The notes beneath the pieces were generated by a model, which made no database searches, had not been told where the DNA came from, and saw only the letters and a list, made by a program, of their open reading frames with translations. Source: GAS188 sp044445965 (lineage in GTDB: Bacteria; Pseudomonadota; Alphaproteobacteria; Rhizobiales; Beijerinckiaceae). Taken from it: DNA of 64,000 bases. Shown piece by piece: positions 33,108-41,019 of the stretch. The position numbers and the translations under genes were made by a program. How positions within the stretch are numbered: the first letter of the stretch is position 1; each line of letters begins with the position of its first letter. The DNA is taken from positions 5,563 through 69,562 of the forward strand of contig JBIOEJ010000012.1 in NCBI GenBank assembly GCA_044445965.1, written 5' to 3'.

Positions 33108-34123
33108 GCTCGGAAGTTCTCGAGCTGCTGCGCGAGCAGGCGAGGCTCCTGTTCGAGCGCCACTGCACCAGGGCCACGATCGAGGAGGCGGAAGCCGGAA
33201 CCTGGCCGGCCGCGCTATGGGCCGCCATCGAGGAAGCGGGCCTCCCCGACGTCCTCCTGCCGGAGGATCGCGGAGGAAGCGGCGGCGGACTGCGCGAGGC
33301 AGTTGCAATCCTGCGCGCGCAGGGCGCGGCCGCCGCCCCGGTGCCGCTCGCGGAAACGATGCTCGGCCGGTGGCTCCTCAAGCGGGCAGGGCCGGGTGTG
33401 GTCAGCCTGGGCTTCATCGGCGAACCGGTCGCGATCGGGCGCTCTCCGGCCGGCGACCCCGGTGCAGGGATCGAAATGGCCTGGGCCGCGGCCGCGGATG
33501 CCTGCGTCTTGGTGTCGGAAGCAACCGGCGAGCTCCATATCGCCTCGCGCGGTGCCATAACCGTGGTTCGGATGCGACGAAGCCCCGCCGGCGAGCCGCG
33601 CGAGCTCATTGTCGCAAATTCGTCGAAGGGCGTCGGAAAGGCTCCGCCTGGCGCCTCGCCGCTCGCTCTCCTTTCGCTCTTTCGCGCCGCGCAGATCTCT
33701 GGCGCGTTGACGCAGGTGCTGGAGATCACGCTTCGCTACGCCAAGGAGCGGACCCAGTTCGGCCGGACGATCTCCAACTTTCAAGCGATTCAGCAGATGC
33801 TCGCGGAGGCGGCCGGTCATGCCGCCGCGGCCGGTGTTGCAGTCGATATCGCAGCGGCCTCTGCGAGCGAGACGACATGCGCTTCAGCCAAGGCGAGGGC
33901 GGGGGAGGCCGCCGGGCGCGTCGCGGCGACCGCGCACCAGATCCTCGGCGCGCTTGGATATACGCGCGAATATCATCTGCACACCCTGACGCGGCGGCTC
34001 TGGTCGTGGCGCGATGAAGCCGGCGACGATGTGTTCTGGCAGGCTCGCCTGGCGCAGCACGCCTTCGCCAATGGCGCGGCGAATGAACTGTGGGCGTATG
34101 TCACGGCCCAGACCGACGGATGA
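33104..34123 (+). CDS. Acyl-CoA dehydrogenase, smaller member of a pair
   Basis: A 339-residue acyl-CoA dehydrogenase-family protein with a shortened, divergent middle domain. The C-terminal domain has YAKERTQFGRTISNFQAIQQ, the canonical CoA/FAD contact region, and ends with RRLWSWRDEAG. Shorter and more divergent subunits like this form alpha2beta2 enzymes with a full-length partner in steroid side-chain and related catabolism. The ATG at 33104 overlaps the preceding stop; the stop overlaps the synthetase gene (ATGA). Confidence 0.85.
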   Translation: MSSEVLELLREQARLLFERHCTRATIEEAEAGTWPAALWAAIEEAGLPDVLLPEDRGGSGGGLREAVAILRAQGAAAAPVPLAETMLGRWLLKRAGPGVVSLGFIGEPVAIGRSPAGDPGAGIEMAWAAAADACVLVSEATGELHIASRGAITVVRMRRSPAGEPRELIVANSSKGVGKAPPGASPLALLSLFRAAQISGALTQVLEITLRYAKERTQFGRTISNFQAIQQMLAEAAGHAAAAGVAVDIAAASASETTCASAKARAGEAAGRVAATAHQILGALGYTREYHLHTLTRRLWSWRDEAGDDVFWQARLAQHAFANGAANELWAYVTAQTDG

Positions 34124-36276
34124 ACGCGTTGCCGGAGCCACGCGACCTCCTGCCCTTGTTCCAGCCCAGCTCGATCGCCGTCGTCGGCGCTTCCGACGAA
34201 AAGACGCGCATACGCGGTCGGCTCCTGGCGCAAATTCTGCGCGGCGGTTATTTGGGCGAGGTCTATCCCGTGAATCCGGCCCGCGACACCGTCCAGGGGC
34301 TTCGCGCCTATCCCTCCATTGCCTCCTTGCCGAAGGCGGTCGACCTCGCGCTCATCGCGATTGCCGCTCCCGCCGTCGCGCAGGCCCTCACGGAGTGCGC
34401 GGATCGCGGCATCCGCGCCGCCATGGTCTTCAGCTCCGGCTTCGCCGAGGAAGGCGGAGATTCAGCGAAACTGCAGGAGAAGCTAAGGGCGATCGCGCAT
34501 TCCAGTGGAATCGTCGTCGCCGGACCGAATTCGGTCGGTTTCCTCAACGTGACCCTGCCGCTTGCCGCCACTTTCAGCCCGGCGATCGATTTTGCGGCTC
34601 TCGAGCGCATGCGCGGCGAGCCTCGATCCGACCGGATCGCCATCGTCTCGCAGAGCGGAGGCCTCGGCTTTGCCCTGTTCAATCGAGGCCTCAAGCGCAA
34701 GCTCGCCTTCAGCTACGTCATGAACACCGGCAACGAGGCCGACATCGACGCCGCCGAGGCTGCGGGATTCATGCTCGAAGATCGTGATACGCGCGTCATC
34801 TTGCTGTTCCTCGAGACGGTCCGCGACGGGGAGCGATTCCTGCGTGTCGCGCGGCGGGCCTCCGAGCTCGGCAAGACCATGATCGCCGCGAAGATCGGGC
34901 GATCTGCCGCCGGAACAAGGGCTGCGGCCTCCCATACGGCTAGCCTCACCGGAGCCGACGCCGCTTACGAGGCCGCCTTCAGCCGCTGGGGCATCCTGCG
35001 GGCCCATGACCAGGACGAGATGCTGGACATGGCCTCGGCCGCGGTGACCGGCAGGCTGCCGGCCGGCCGGCGCGTCGGCATCGTCACCATCTCCGGCGGG
35101 GTCGGCGGCTGGCTCGCCGACGCGCTGGTCGCCGCCGGCCTCGAGGTGCCCCAGTTCAGCGCCGAACTGCAGGGGAGGGTGCGCAGCTACCTGCCGAGCT
35201 ACGGCTCCGCCTTCAACCCCATCGACATCACCGCGCAAGCGCTCGAGAACGACCATCGCCTGCGCTCGGTCGAGGCGCTATGCGCCTCGGACGAGGTCGA
35301 CGCCGTGATGATCGTCTCCTCGCTGGCCGCCGATCCGAGGCTTTCGCTCGAGAAGGAAGGGCTGAAGGCGGCAATCGCGGCTTCGGCGAAGCCGGTGTTC
35401 TTCTACAGCTATCCGCTCCCTTCGGAGCAGGCTCTCGCCGACCTCTGCGACATCGGGGCGCCTTGCTATATGAGCCTGACGGGCGCGGCGCGCGCCTTGG
35501 CGGCGATGCGCGAGCTCGCCGAGGCGCGGGCCGCTTCGGTGGAGGCTCCGCGGGAGCCGCCCCCTTCCGCGCGAGCCGAGGCGCTCGCGATCCTCGATGG
35601 CGCCGGCCCCCTGCTTTGCGAATACGAGGCGAAGCGAGTCCTTTCCGCCTATGGCGTAGTGATCCCGCCGGAGGAGCTCGCCCGCACGCCCGAGGAGGCG
35701 CTGGCCGCCGCGCGAAGGCTCGGTTTCCCGGTCGCCCTGAAAATCCAGTCGCCCGATCTTCCTCACAAGACGGATGCAGGTGGCGTCGCGCTCGGGATCA
35801 CGGACGAGATGGCGTTACGCGCCGCATGGCAGAGGATCAATGACGAGGCAAGCCGGCGCGCGCCGCGCGCGTGCATCCTCGGATTCCTCGTTCAGAAGAT
35901 GGCGGCGCCGGGGCTCGAAGCGTTCCTCGGGATCGCGCCGGACGGGACCTTCGGGCCTCAGCTCGTCCTAGGTCTCGGAGGGGTCTTCGTCGAGGTGTTC
36001 GCCGACACCGCCATGGCGCCGGCTCCGGTCGGGCCCGTCGAGGCTCGAAGGCTCGTCGGCAGGCTGCGCGGAGCCCCCCTGTTCGCATCGCTGCGCGGAG
36101 ACCGCCCACGGGATATCGCCGCGTTCGCAGAGCTTGCAGCGAAAGTGTCGCTGATCGCCTCGGACCTTCGCGAGCGCATCGCAGAGATCGACCTCAACCC
36201 CGTCCTCGTCCACGAGGACGGTCGTGGCGTCACCGTTATCGACGCGCTCATAGTGCAGAGGAAGCGAGCTTCATGA
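34120..36276 (+). CDS. Acyl-CoA synthetase, ADP-forming (acetate-CoA ligase superfamily)
   Basis: A 718-residue NDP-forming acyl-CoA synthetase. Domain order: CoA-binding Rossmann domain (SSIAVVGASDEKTRIRG, about residues 15-31), ligase domains with GPNSVGFLN and IVSQSGGLG, the phosphohistidine region AASHTASLTGAD at about residues 268-279, then a C-terminal ATP-grasp domain (VALKIQSPDLPHKTDAGGV at about 535-553, EIDLNPV at the end). It interconverts a carboxylate and its CoA thioester. With the dehydrogenase pair upstream it implies that the pathway passes through CoA esters. ATG 34120 overlaps the previous stop and this is the last gene of the operon. Confidence 0.9.
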   Translation: MNALPEPRDLLPLFQPSSIAVVGASDEKTRIRGRLLAQILRGGYLGEVYPVNPARDTVQGLRAYPSIASLPKAVDLALIAIAAPAVAQALTECADRGIRAAMVFSSGFAEEGGDSAKLQEKLRAIAHSSGIVVAGPNSVGFLNVTLPLAATFSPAIDFAALERMRGEPRSDRIAIVSQSGGLGFALFNRGLKRKLAFSYVMNTGNEADIDAAEAAGFMLEDRDTRVILLFLETVRDGERFLRVARRASELGKTMIAAKIGRSAAGTRAAASHTASLTGADAAYEAAFSRWGILRAHDQDEMLDMASAAVTGRLPAGRRVGIVTISGGVGGWLADALVAAGLEVPQFSAELQGRVRSYLPSYGSAFNPIDITAQALENDHRLRSVEALCASDEVDAVMIVSSLAADPRLSLEKEGLKAAIAASAKPVFFYSYPLPSEQALADLCDIGAPCYMSLTGAARALAAMRELAEARAASVEAPREPPPSARAEALAILDGAGPLLCEYEAKRVLSAYGVVIPPEELARTPEEALAAARRLGFPVALKIQSPDLPHKTDAGGVALGITDEMALRAAWQRINDEASRRAPRACILGFLVQKMAAPGLEAFLGIAPDGTFGPQLVLGLGGVFVEVFADTAMAPAPVGPVEARRLVGRLRGAPLFASLRGDRPRDIAAFAELAAKVSLIASDLRERIAEIDLNPVLVHEDGRGVTVIDALIVQRKRAS

Positions 36277-36450
36277 CCGATCGGCCCGGTTGGCTTGCTC
36301 GCCGATCCTGTCGCGGTTCGGATTGTCGGCGTAGAACGGTCTGCACCCAGCCATTCGGTCTTCTGACAACCCCGACATTTCCCAATGATTACTGTGCGGG
36401 CACAGAACGGGAATAGGTCAGAATGCGCCTTGAAATCGCTTGAAGCACCG

Positions 36451-36499
36451 GCGCCTTCCAAGCTGTTGGCCGCAGGTTCGAATCCTGCCGGGGTCGCCA
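36451..36499 (+). tRNA. 3' tRNA fragment (anticodon loop to CCA), possible attachment site
   Basis: GCAGG-TTCGAAT-CCTGC (36472-36488) is a perfect T arm, followed by CGGGGTC, a discriminator G and CCA at 36497-36499; CTTCCAA upstream (about 36454-36460) resembles an anticodon loop. The complement of CGGGGTC expected for a 5' acceptor strand is not found, and the anticodon stem does not pair, so this is not a complete tRNA. From memory the 3' half resembles an alphaproteobacterial tRNA-Arg. Such fragments are left at attachment sites when elements integrate into tRNA genes. The rest of 36277-36588 shows no credible gene. Confidence 0.55.
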
Positions 36500-36588
36500 A
36501 GAAGCAGTTCCATATCAGTCATTGGATCCCCCAGGCAGGGCCATGATTCGCAAGATCGGCCCTGAGCGTCGCATGCGCCGTTGACCGC

Positions 36589-36607
36589 TATACGGAAAAT
36601 CCGTATA
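36589..36607. promoter_or_regulatory. Palindromic operator before the toxin-antitoxin genes
   Basis: TATACGGA-AAA-TCCGTATA is a perfect 8-3-8 palindrome ending nine bases before the toxin ATG. Toxin-antitoxin operons are commonly autorepressed through such sites. Confidence 0.65.
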
Positions 36608-36616
36608 TCTACGGAG

Positions 36617-36910
36617 ATGGCCGAACCGCTGCAATTTGAATGGGACAGCGACAAAGCCGCCGCCAATTTCGTGAAGCACGGCATTTCATTCAATAGCGCG
36701 GTTGCCGTGTTCGCCGATCCCGATGTCGTGTTTCTGGACACCACGCGCGATCAAGACGGCGAGCGGCGCCAGAAGGCCATCGGACTTATTGAGGGACGAC
36801 TGTTCGTGGTGGTCTTTACGCTGCGTGACGAAGTCTACCGCCTGATTTCCGCACGGCCAACCAATGCAAGCGAGGAGAGAAGCTATGGCGATCGTTCGTC
36901 GAACTCTTGA
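36617..36910 (+). CDS. brnT: BrnT-family toxin (RelE-like ribonuclease fold)
   Basis: A 97-residue protein with the BrnT signature FEWDSDKAAANFVKHGISF at residues 7-25, then AVAVFADPDVVFLD and a C-terminal basic segment EVYRLISARPTN. BrnT toxins are ribonucleases that arrest translation. ATG 36617 is favoured over an in-frame TTG at 36581 because ACGGAG is adjacent and family members begin here; the palindrome at 36589-36607 also then lies outside the gene. The antitoxin gene overlaps the 3' end by 26 bases. Confidence 0.85.
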   Translation: MAEPLQFEWDSDKAAANFVKHGISFNSAVAVFADPDVVFLDTTRDQDGERRQKAIGLIEGRLFVVVFTLRDEVYRLISARPTNASEERSYGDRSSNS

Positions 36911-37283
36911 TCCAGCCAATCCGCCGCGGCTCTCGCGCGAGGAGCGCGCTCGCTTGGATTCCAAGCACTGCGTCGAGCTAGTGACCCATTTTGAGGCTGA
37001 GGCGGCGGATGAGGACAACCCGCCGCTGACCGAGGCAGAGCTTGCCCGGCTGCGGAGCGTCCGACTCGTGCAGCGAACGCGACGGAAAACAGGTTTAAGC
37101 CAGGGTCAGTTTGCGAGACAGTTCAGGATCAACTCGGCGCGCCTGCGCGATTGGGAACAAGGGCGCTCGACTCCGGACTCCGCAGCGCTTGCCTACCTAA
37201 CGGTGATCGAGCGCGAGCCTGCGGCCGTCCGCCGCGCGCTCGGACTGGCGGGCAAGTCTGAGGGCGATAGCCAAAGCAGGTGA
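36885..37283 (+). CDS. Helix-turn-helix antitoxin partner of BrnT
   Basis: A 132-residue protein with a C-terminal XRE-type helix-turn-helix (RRKTGLSQGQFARQFRIN followed by RLRDWEQGRSTPD, about residues 66-100). Classical BrnA antitoxins are shorter with a ribbon-helix-helix, so this is a different antitoxin type replacing BrnA. Residues 1-60 (PPRLSREERARLDS...) would be the toxin-binding part (inference). ATG 36885 has GAGGAGAGA upstream and lies within the toxin gene. It is probably the DNA-binding component acting at the palindrome at 36589. Confidence 0.82.
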   Translation: MAIVRRTLDPANPPRLSREERARLDSKHCVELVTHFEAEAADEDNPPLTEAELARLRSVRLVQRTRRKTGLSQGQFARQFRINSARLRDWEQGRSTPDSAALAYLTVIEREPAAVRRALGLAGKSEGDSQSR

Positions 37284-37366
37284 GCGCACGAATGCAGCCG
37301 CGGGATCGAACGGCAATCAGGAGCGCAGCATTGGAAGCAGAGAAGCATGCACGCATCGGCCGCGAC

Positions 37367-38483
37367 ATGCGTATCGATCACGTGGGGAGCCTGCTGCGGC
37401 CCGAGGAGCTGAAGGCGATGTTCCTGCGGCGGGCGCAAGCGCGGGTAACGCAAGAGGAACTCGAGGCTGCCCAGGACACGGCGATCCGAGCGATTATCCG
37501 CGAGCAGGAGGATCACGGCCTCCCGGTCGTCACCGACGGCGAGTTCCGTCGGCTCAATTGGCAGGTGAGCTTTTCGGAGGTCGCCGGCTGGGATTTGTGG
37601 AGCGGCTCGTGGCGAAACTTCCTGGCGCAGCCCGACAATCTCGGCGCGCATGAACGGCCGCACGGACGCGGCGACGACGCCGTCATCGTATTCCGGGCGC
37701 CCGCCACCGCCCGGCTTTCGCTCGTCGAGAGCTTCCCGGGGAAGGAATATCGCTTCTTGCGCAAATTCGCGCGCAATCCCGTAAAGATCACGCTGATGGG
37801 ACCCGATCGTGTCTGCCAGATGTGCGACATCGATGCTTCATCGGCCATCTATCGGGACGCCGACGCGTTCCTGGCGGATGTGGTCGAGGTCCACAGGCGC
37901 ATGGTCGCCGATCTGGTCGCGCAGGGCTGCGACTATATCCAGATCGATGAGCCGAGCTTCACGGGCTATGTCGATCCCCCGACACTCGAGCGCATGCGCG
38001 CTCGTGGCGAAGATCCCCTCGCCAATCTGCGGCGCGCGATCAAGGCCGACAATGCCATCATCGCGGGCCTACGGGGCGCCGCGTTATTCGGCTTGCACAT
38101 CTGCCGCGGCAACCGCGCCAGCATGTGGCACCGCGAGGGCCATTACGACGCCATCGCCGAAGCTGTTTTCGGCGAGCTCGAATATGATCGCCTGCTGCTC
38201 GAATACGATAGCGAGCGGGCCGGCTCGTTCGAGCCGCTGCGTTGCGCGCCCGGGCACGTCCGTGGTGCTCGGTCTCGTGACGACGAAAAGCGGAAAGGTC
38301 GAGACCGTCGACGAGCTGCGTCGTCGCATCGACGAGGCGGCACGCTTTTGCCCGCTCGAGCGGTTGGCGCTGTCGCCGCAATGCGGCTTTGCCTCCGGCA
38401 TCGGCGGCAATGCGCTGAGCATGCACGCGCAATGGCGCAAGATCGACGTCATCGTGGAAACGGCGCGCAAGATATGGGGGTAG
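37367..38483 (+). pseudogene. MetE C-terminal-like (cobalamin-independent methionine synthase II family) gene with frameshift
   Basis: The first part reads MRIDHVGSLLRPEELK and continues through DEPSFTGYV and FGLHICRGNRASMWH, typical of short MetE-like zinc methyltransferases of about 370 residues. Around 38250-38265, after EPLRCAPG, similarity jumps to the next frame: TSVVLGLVTTKSGKVE, then LSPQCGFASG with the expected zinc-ligand Cys, ending at TAG 38481-38483. One extra base near 38258 would explain it. This is either a real inactivating frameshift or a sequencing error. ATG 37367 gives the usual family length; an in-frame GTG at 37280 overlaps the antitoxin stop. Confidence 0.8.
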
Positions 38484-38487
38484 CCGA

Positions 38488-39243
38488 TTAGAAGCTCGCG
38501 ATCGCGATGCCGGCTTCTTCCAGCCGGGCGCGCACCAGCTTCGCCGTTTCCACGGCATGGGGCGAATCCCCATGGACGCAGATGGAGCCGATCTCGGTCG
38601 TCAAATGCGAGCCGGCCGTGGTGATGATGGCATGAGCTTTCACCATGGCGATGACCCGGTCCGCGGCGGCCTTCGGATCGAGGATCATGGCGCCTGGATT
38701 GCCGCGGGGAACCAGCCGTCCGGCTTGCGTGTAGCCGCGATCGGCGTAGATCTCTGCCACGGCCCGCAAACCCATGGAGGCGGCGGCGGGCGTCTGCTCG
38801 CCGAGCGGCCCAGCCAAGATCGCGAGGTCGGGATCCACCGCCTTCACCGCCCGGATCACCGCGTTCGCCACGTCGCGTTCCTCTTCCGCGATGTTGCCCA
38901 GCGCGCCATGCGTCTTGACATAGGTGATGCGGTGCCCCGCATAGGCAGCGAGCCCTTGGGCAGCCCCGATCTGATAGGCGATCAGGCGTTCCATCTCGCC
39001 GGTCGAGAAGGGAATGCGGCGGCGGCCGAACCCCCATAGATCCGGAAAGCCCGGATGGGCGCCGACCGCGACGCCTTTGTCCTTCGCCAGCCGAAAGGTC
39101 CGGGCCATGATTTCGGGATCGCCCGCATGCAGGCCGCAGGCGACATTGGCGGAGGAGACGATATCGAGCAGGGCCTCGTCCTCGGTGAGGCGGTAGGCGC
39201 CGTAGCCTTCCGCGAGATCGGAGTTGAGGTCGACGGTCAGCAT
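38488..39243 (-). CDS. pxpA: LamB/YcsF family protein, 5-oxoprolinase subunit A-like
   Basis: A 251-residue protein of the PxpA family: LTVDLNSDLAEGYGAY at the N-terminus, SSANVACGLHAGDPEIM, GVAVGAHPGFPDLWGFGRR and KTHGALGNIA are family hallmarks. PxpA acts with PxpB and PxpC in ATP-dependent cleavage of 5-oxoproline. No PxpB or PxpC is encoded here, so it may act alone, use distant partners, or have another lactam substrate. It is the last gene of the minus-strand importer operon, 147 bases after the binding protein. ATG 39243 is preferred because the family starts at LTVDLN. Confidence 0.88.
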   Translation of the reverse strand: MLTVDLNSDLAEGYGAYRLTEDEALLDIVSSANVACGLHAGDPEIMARTFRLAKDKGVAVGAHPGFPDLWGFGRRRIPFSTGEMERLIAYQIGAAQGLAAYAGHRITYVKTHGALGNIAEEERDVANAVIRAVKAVDPDLAILAGPLGEQTPAAASMGLRAVAEIYADRGYTQAGRLVPRGNPGAMILDPKAAADRVIAMVKAHAIITTAGSHLTTEIGSICVHGDSPHAVETAKLVRARLEEAGIAIASF

Positions 39244-39350
39244 GGCTCGCTCCATTGGGCAGGGCACCCGCCTCCGGGGCAGGGCAATCGCATTTGGAAT
39301 TGGACCCGACGGCGGGGAGCCTTACCCAAATGCCATTGCGGCGGCCTTCG

Positions 39351-39391
39351 ACGGCTGGAGGACGGCCCATGGGCCATCCTCCGCATGCCGT
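39351..39391 (-). promoter_or_regulatory. Strong RNA hairpin after the binding-protein gene
   Basis: An inner 11-bp stem with one mismatch (39357-39367 against 39372-39382) and a CATG loop is capped by an outer ACGGC/GCCGT stem, ending at the stop codon of the binding-protein gene. No U-run follows on the minus strand, so it more likely stabilises the upstream message or attenuates than terminates. Confidence 0.6.
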
Positions 39392-40200
39392 CAGAGAATG
39401 CTTCGAATAGGCTTGGCCGGAGCCGGGCTGTAGCCGATGAGGTCCGTGGTGAGCTTCGCGTAGGTGCCGTCGGCGATCATGTCGGCGAGCGCCTTGTTCA
39501 TGGCCTTCACCAGGTTGGGCTTGCCCGGCTTGACGGGGAAGCCCTTCTGGATGCTACTGAGATAGCCGTCCATCAGGCGCAGCGGCAGCTTCGACGTCTT
39601 GATGACGTAGGCGGCGGCGATCGAATCGGTGATCACGCCGTCGACATTTCCATTGACCAGATCCTGGATGGCATCCGTCTCGGATTTATAGGTCTTGACC
39701 GAAGCACCGAGATTGGTGGCGAGCTTCTCCCAGGTGGAGGCAACGAGAACACCAACCGTTTTGCCCTTGATGTCCGCGTTGGACTTGAGGGCTGAGTCGT
39801 TCTTCACAACGAGGCGTCCACCGGATTCGAGCCAGCCATCGACGAATACGACCTGCTTCTGCCGCTCCTCCGTGATGTCCATGGCGTCGCTCGACGTGTC
39901 GTACTGATCGGCCTTGAGGCCGATGAGGATCGTTTCCCACTTCGTGATGACGGGCTTGTAGGTGAGGCCGAGGCGCTTGGCGATCTCGCCCATGACGCGC
40001 ATTTCCAGGCCATCGAGCTTCCCGTCGGGACCTTGCATGTTGAAGGGCGGGAAGGTTCCCTCGGTGGCGGCGCTGAGCTCGCCGGGGACGAGAAGCTCCA
40101 AATCGCCGGCGATCGCGGGCGAACCGAGCGTTGTCGCGAACATCGCGGCAGCGAGCACCGCCGCCGCGAGGCCTGTCACCGGCTTGATTGAATTCCACAT
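39391..40200 (-). CDS. Polar amino-acid-type ABC importer substrate-binding protein
   Basis: A 269-residue family 3 (SBP_bac_3) binding protein. The signal peptide GLAAAVLAAAMFATTLGSPA ends near AIA-GD at about residue 32. GTFPPFNMQGPDGKLDGLEM and the Asp in SSDAMDITEERQ belong to the amino-acid-binding site pattern. ATG 40200 has AGGAGAGTGAG upstream and begins the signal peptide; the longer reading upstream is rejected. It serves the permease and ATPase encoded just before it on the minus strand. Ligand likely an amino acid or a lactam/guanidino compound, judged from PxpA and DUF1989 neighbours (inference). Confidence 0.92.
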   Translation of the reverse strand: MWNSIKPVTGLAAAVLAAAMFATTLGSPAIAGDLELLVPGELSAATEGTFPPFNMQGPDGKLDGLEMRVMGEIAKRLGLTYKPVITKWETILIGLKADQYDTSSDAMDITEERQKQVVFVDGWLESGGRLVVKNDSALKSNADIKGKTVGVLVASTWEKLATNLGASVKTYKSETDAIQDLVNGNVDGVITDSIAAAYVIKTSKLPLRLMDGYLSSIQKGFPVKPGKPNLVKAMNKALADMIADGTYAKLTTDLIGYSPAPAKPIRSIL

Positions 40201-40317
40201 CTCACTCACTCTCCTGTTTCGTTGGTTGGACTTTCGGGCGGGCACTCATCCTTTGACGCTCTCGTCGGCCGACGCAGACAAGAGGCATGCCGGCCGAGCC
40301 TCGGATCGCGCGTGTTT

Positions 40318-41004
40318 TCAATAGCGCGCGGCAAGCCGGCCCTCGAACCAGTTCGCCGCGGACATGAGGGACGTAGTCATGATCAGGTAAAGTATAGCCG
40401 CGATGATATAAAAATCGAACGGTCGAAAGGTGTAGGAAATGATCATCTCCGATTTCAGGGTCAGTTCGACGATCGTTATTGTCGACAACAGCGACGTATT
40501 TTTTAGAGTCGTGACAGCTTCGTTTGTAATGGAGGGAATTATGATGCGAAAGACCTGAGGCAGAATGATATATTGCAGGCTCTGTCGGTAGGTCATGCCG
40601 ATGGCAATGGCGGACTCCGTCTGTCCCTTGGGAATCGCGAGGAGGCCGGAGCGGATGATTTCGGCGACATAGGCGCCGCTCGATACCCCGAGCGCCACGA
40701 CGCCGGCGATGAATGGCGGCATGCGAAGCCCGAGTTGCGGAATTCCGAAATAGACGATGAAGATCTGGATCAGCGTCGGCGTGCCGCGAATGAACCAGAC
40801 GTAGAACTGGCACGGCCAGCGCAATACCGCATGATTGGAGGTCTTGCCGAGCGCCGCGGCAAGCCCGCAGATCCAGCTCAAAAGGATGATGAGCCCGGTG
40901 ATCTCGACGACGACGAGGCAACTTTCCAGCATGCCCGGGAGGTAGTCTTGGACGCTGAGCCACCAGGCACCGGCCCGATCGATCGGATTGAAAGCCTGGT
41001 TCAT
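40318..41004 (-). CDS. HisM/GlnP-type ABC importer permease
   Basis: A 228-residue permease with membrane helices and the family landmarks FIRGTPTLIQIFIVYFG and the EAA-loop region SAIAIGMTYRQSLQYIILP. It is the only permease in this operon, so it should act as a homodimer. The base composition is visibly less GC-rich towards its 3' end (40380-40560) than its neighbours. It starts 15 bases after the ATPase stop. Confidence 0.92.
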   Translation of the reverse strand: MNQAFNPIDRAGAWWLSVQDYLPGMLESCLVVVEITGLIILLSWICGLAAALGKTSNHAVLRWPCQFYVWFIRGTPTLIQIFIVYFGIPQLGLRMPPFIAGVVALGVSSGAYVAEIIRSGLLAIPKGQTESAIAIGMTYRQSLQYIILPQVFRIIIPSITNEAVTTLKNTSLLSTITIVELTLKSEMIISYTFRPFDFYIIAAILYLIMTTSLMSAANWFEGRLAARY

Positions 41005-41019
41005 GCCGCGCTCCGCCTC

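Noticed and set aside
36277..36440. Possible integrase C-terminal remnant on the minus strand
   Set aside because: A short stretch looked faintly coding but has no tyrosine-recombinase motif, start or length to support it.
36421..36499. Complete tRNA gene
   Set aside because: No 5' acceptor strand complementary to CGGGGTC is found and the anticodon stem does not pair, so only a 3' fragment is supported.
39351..39391. Intrinsic terminator after the polar amino-acid receptor gene
   Set aside because: The hairpin is strong but no U-tract follows on the minus strand, so it is listed as a regulatory hairpin instead.
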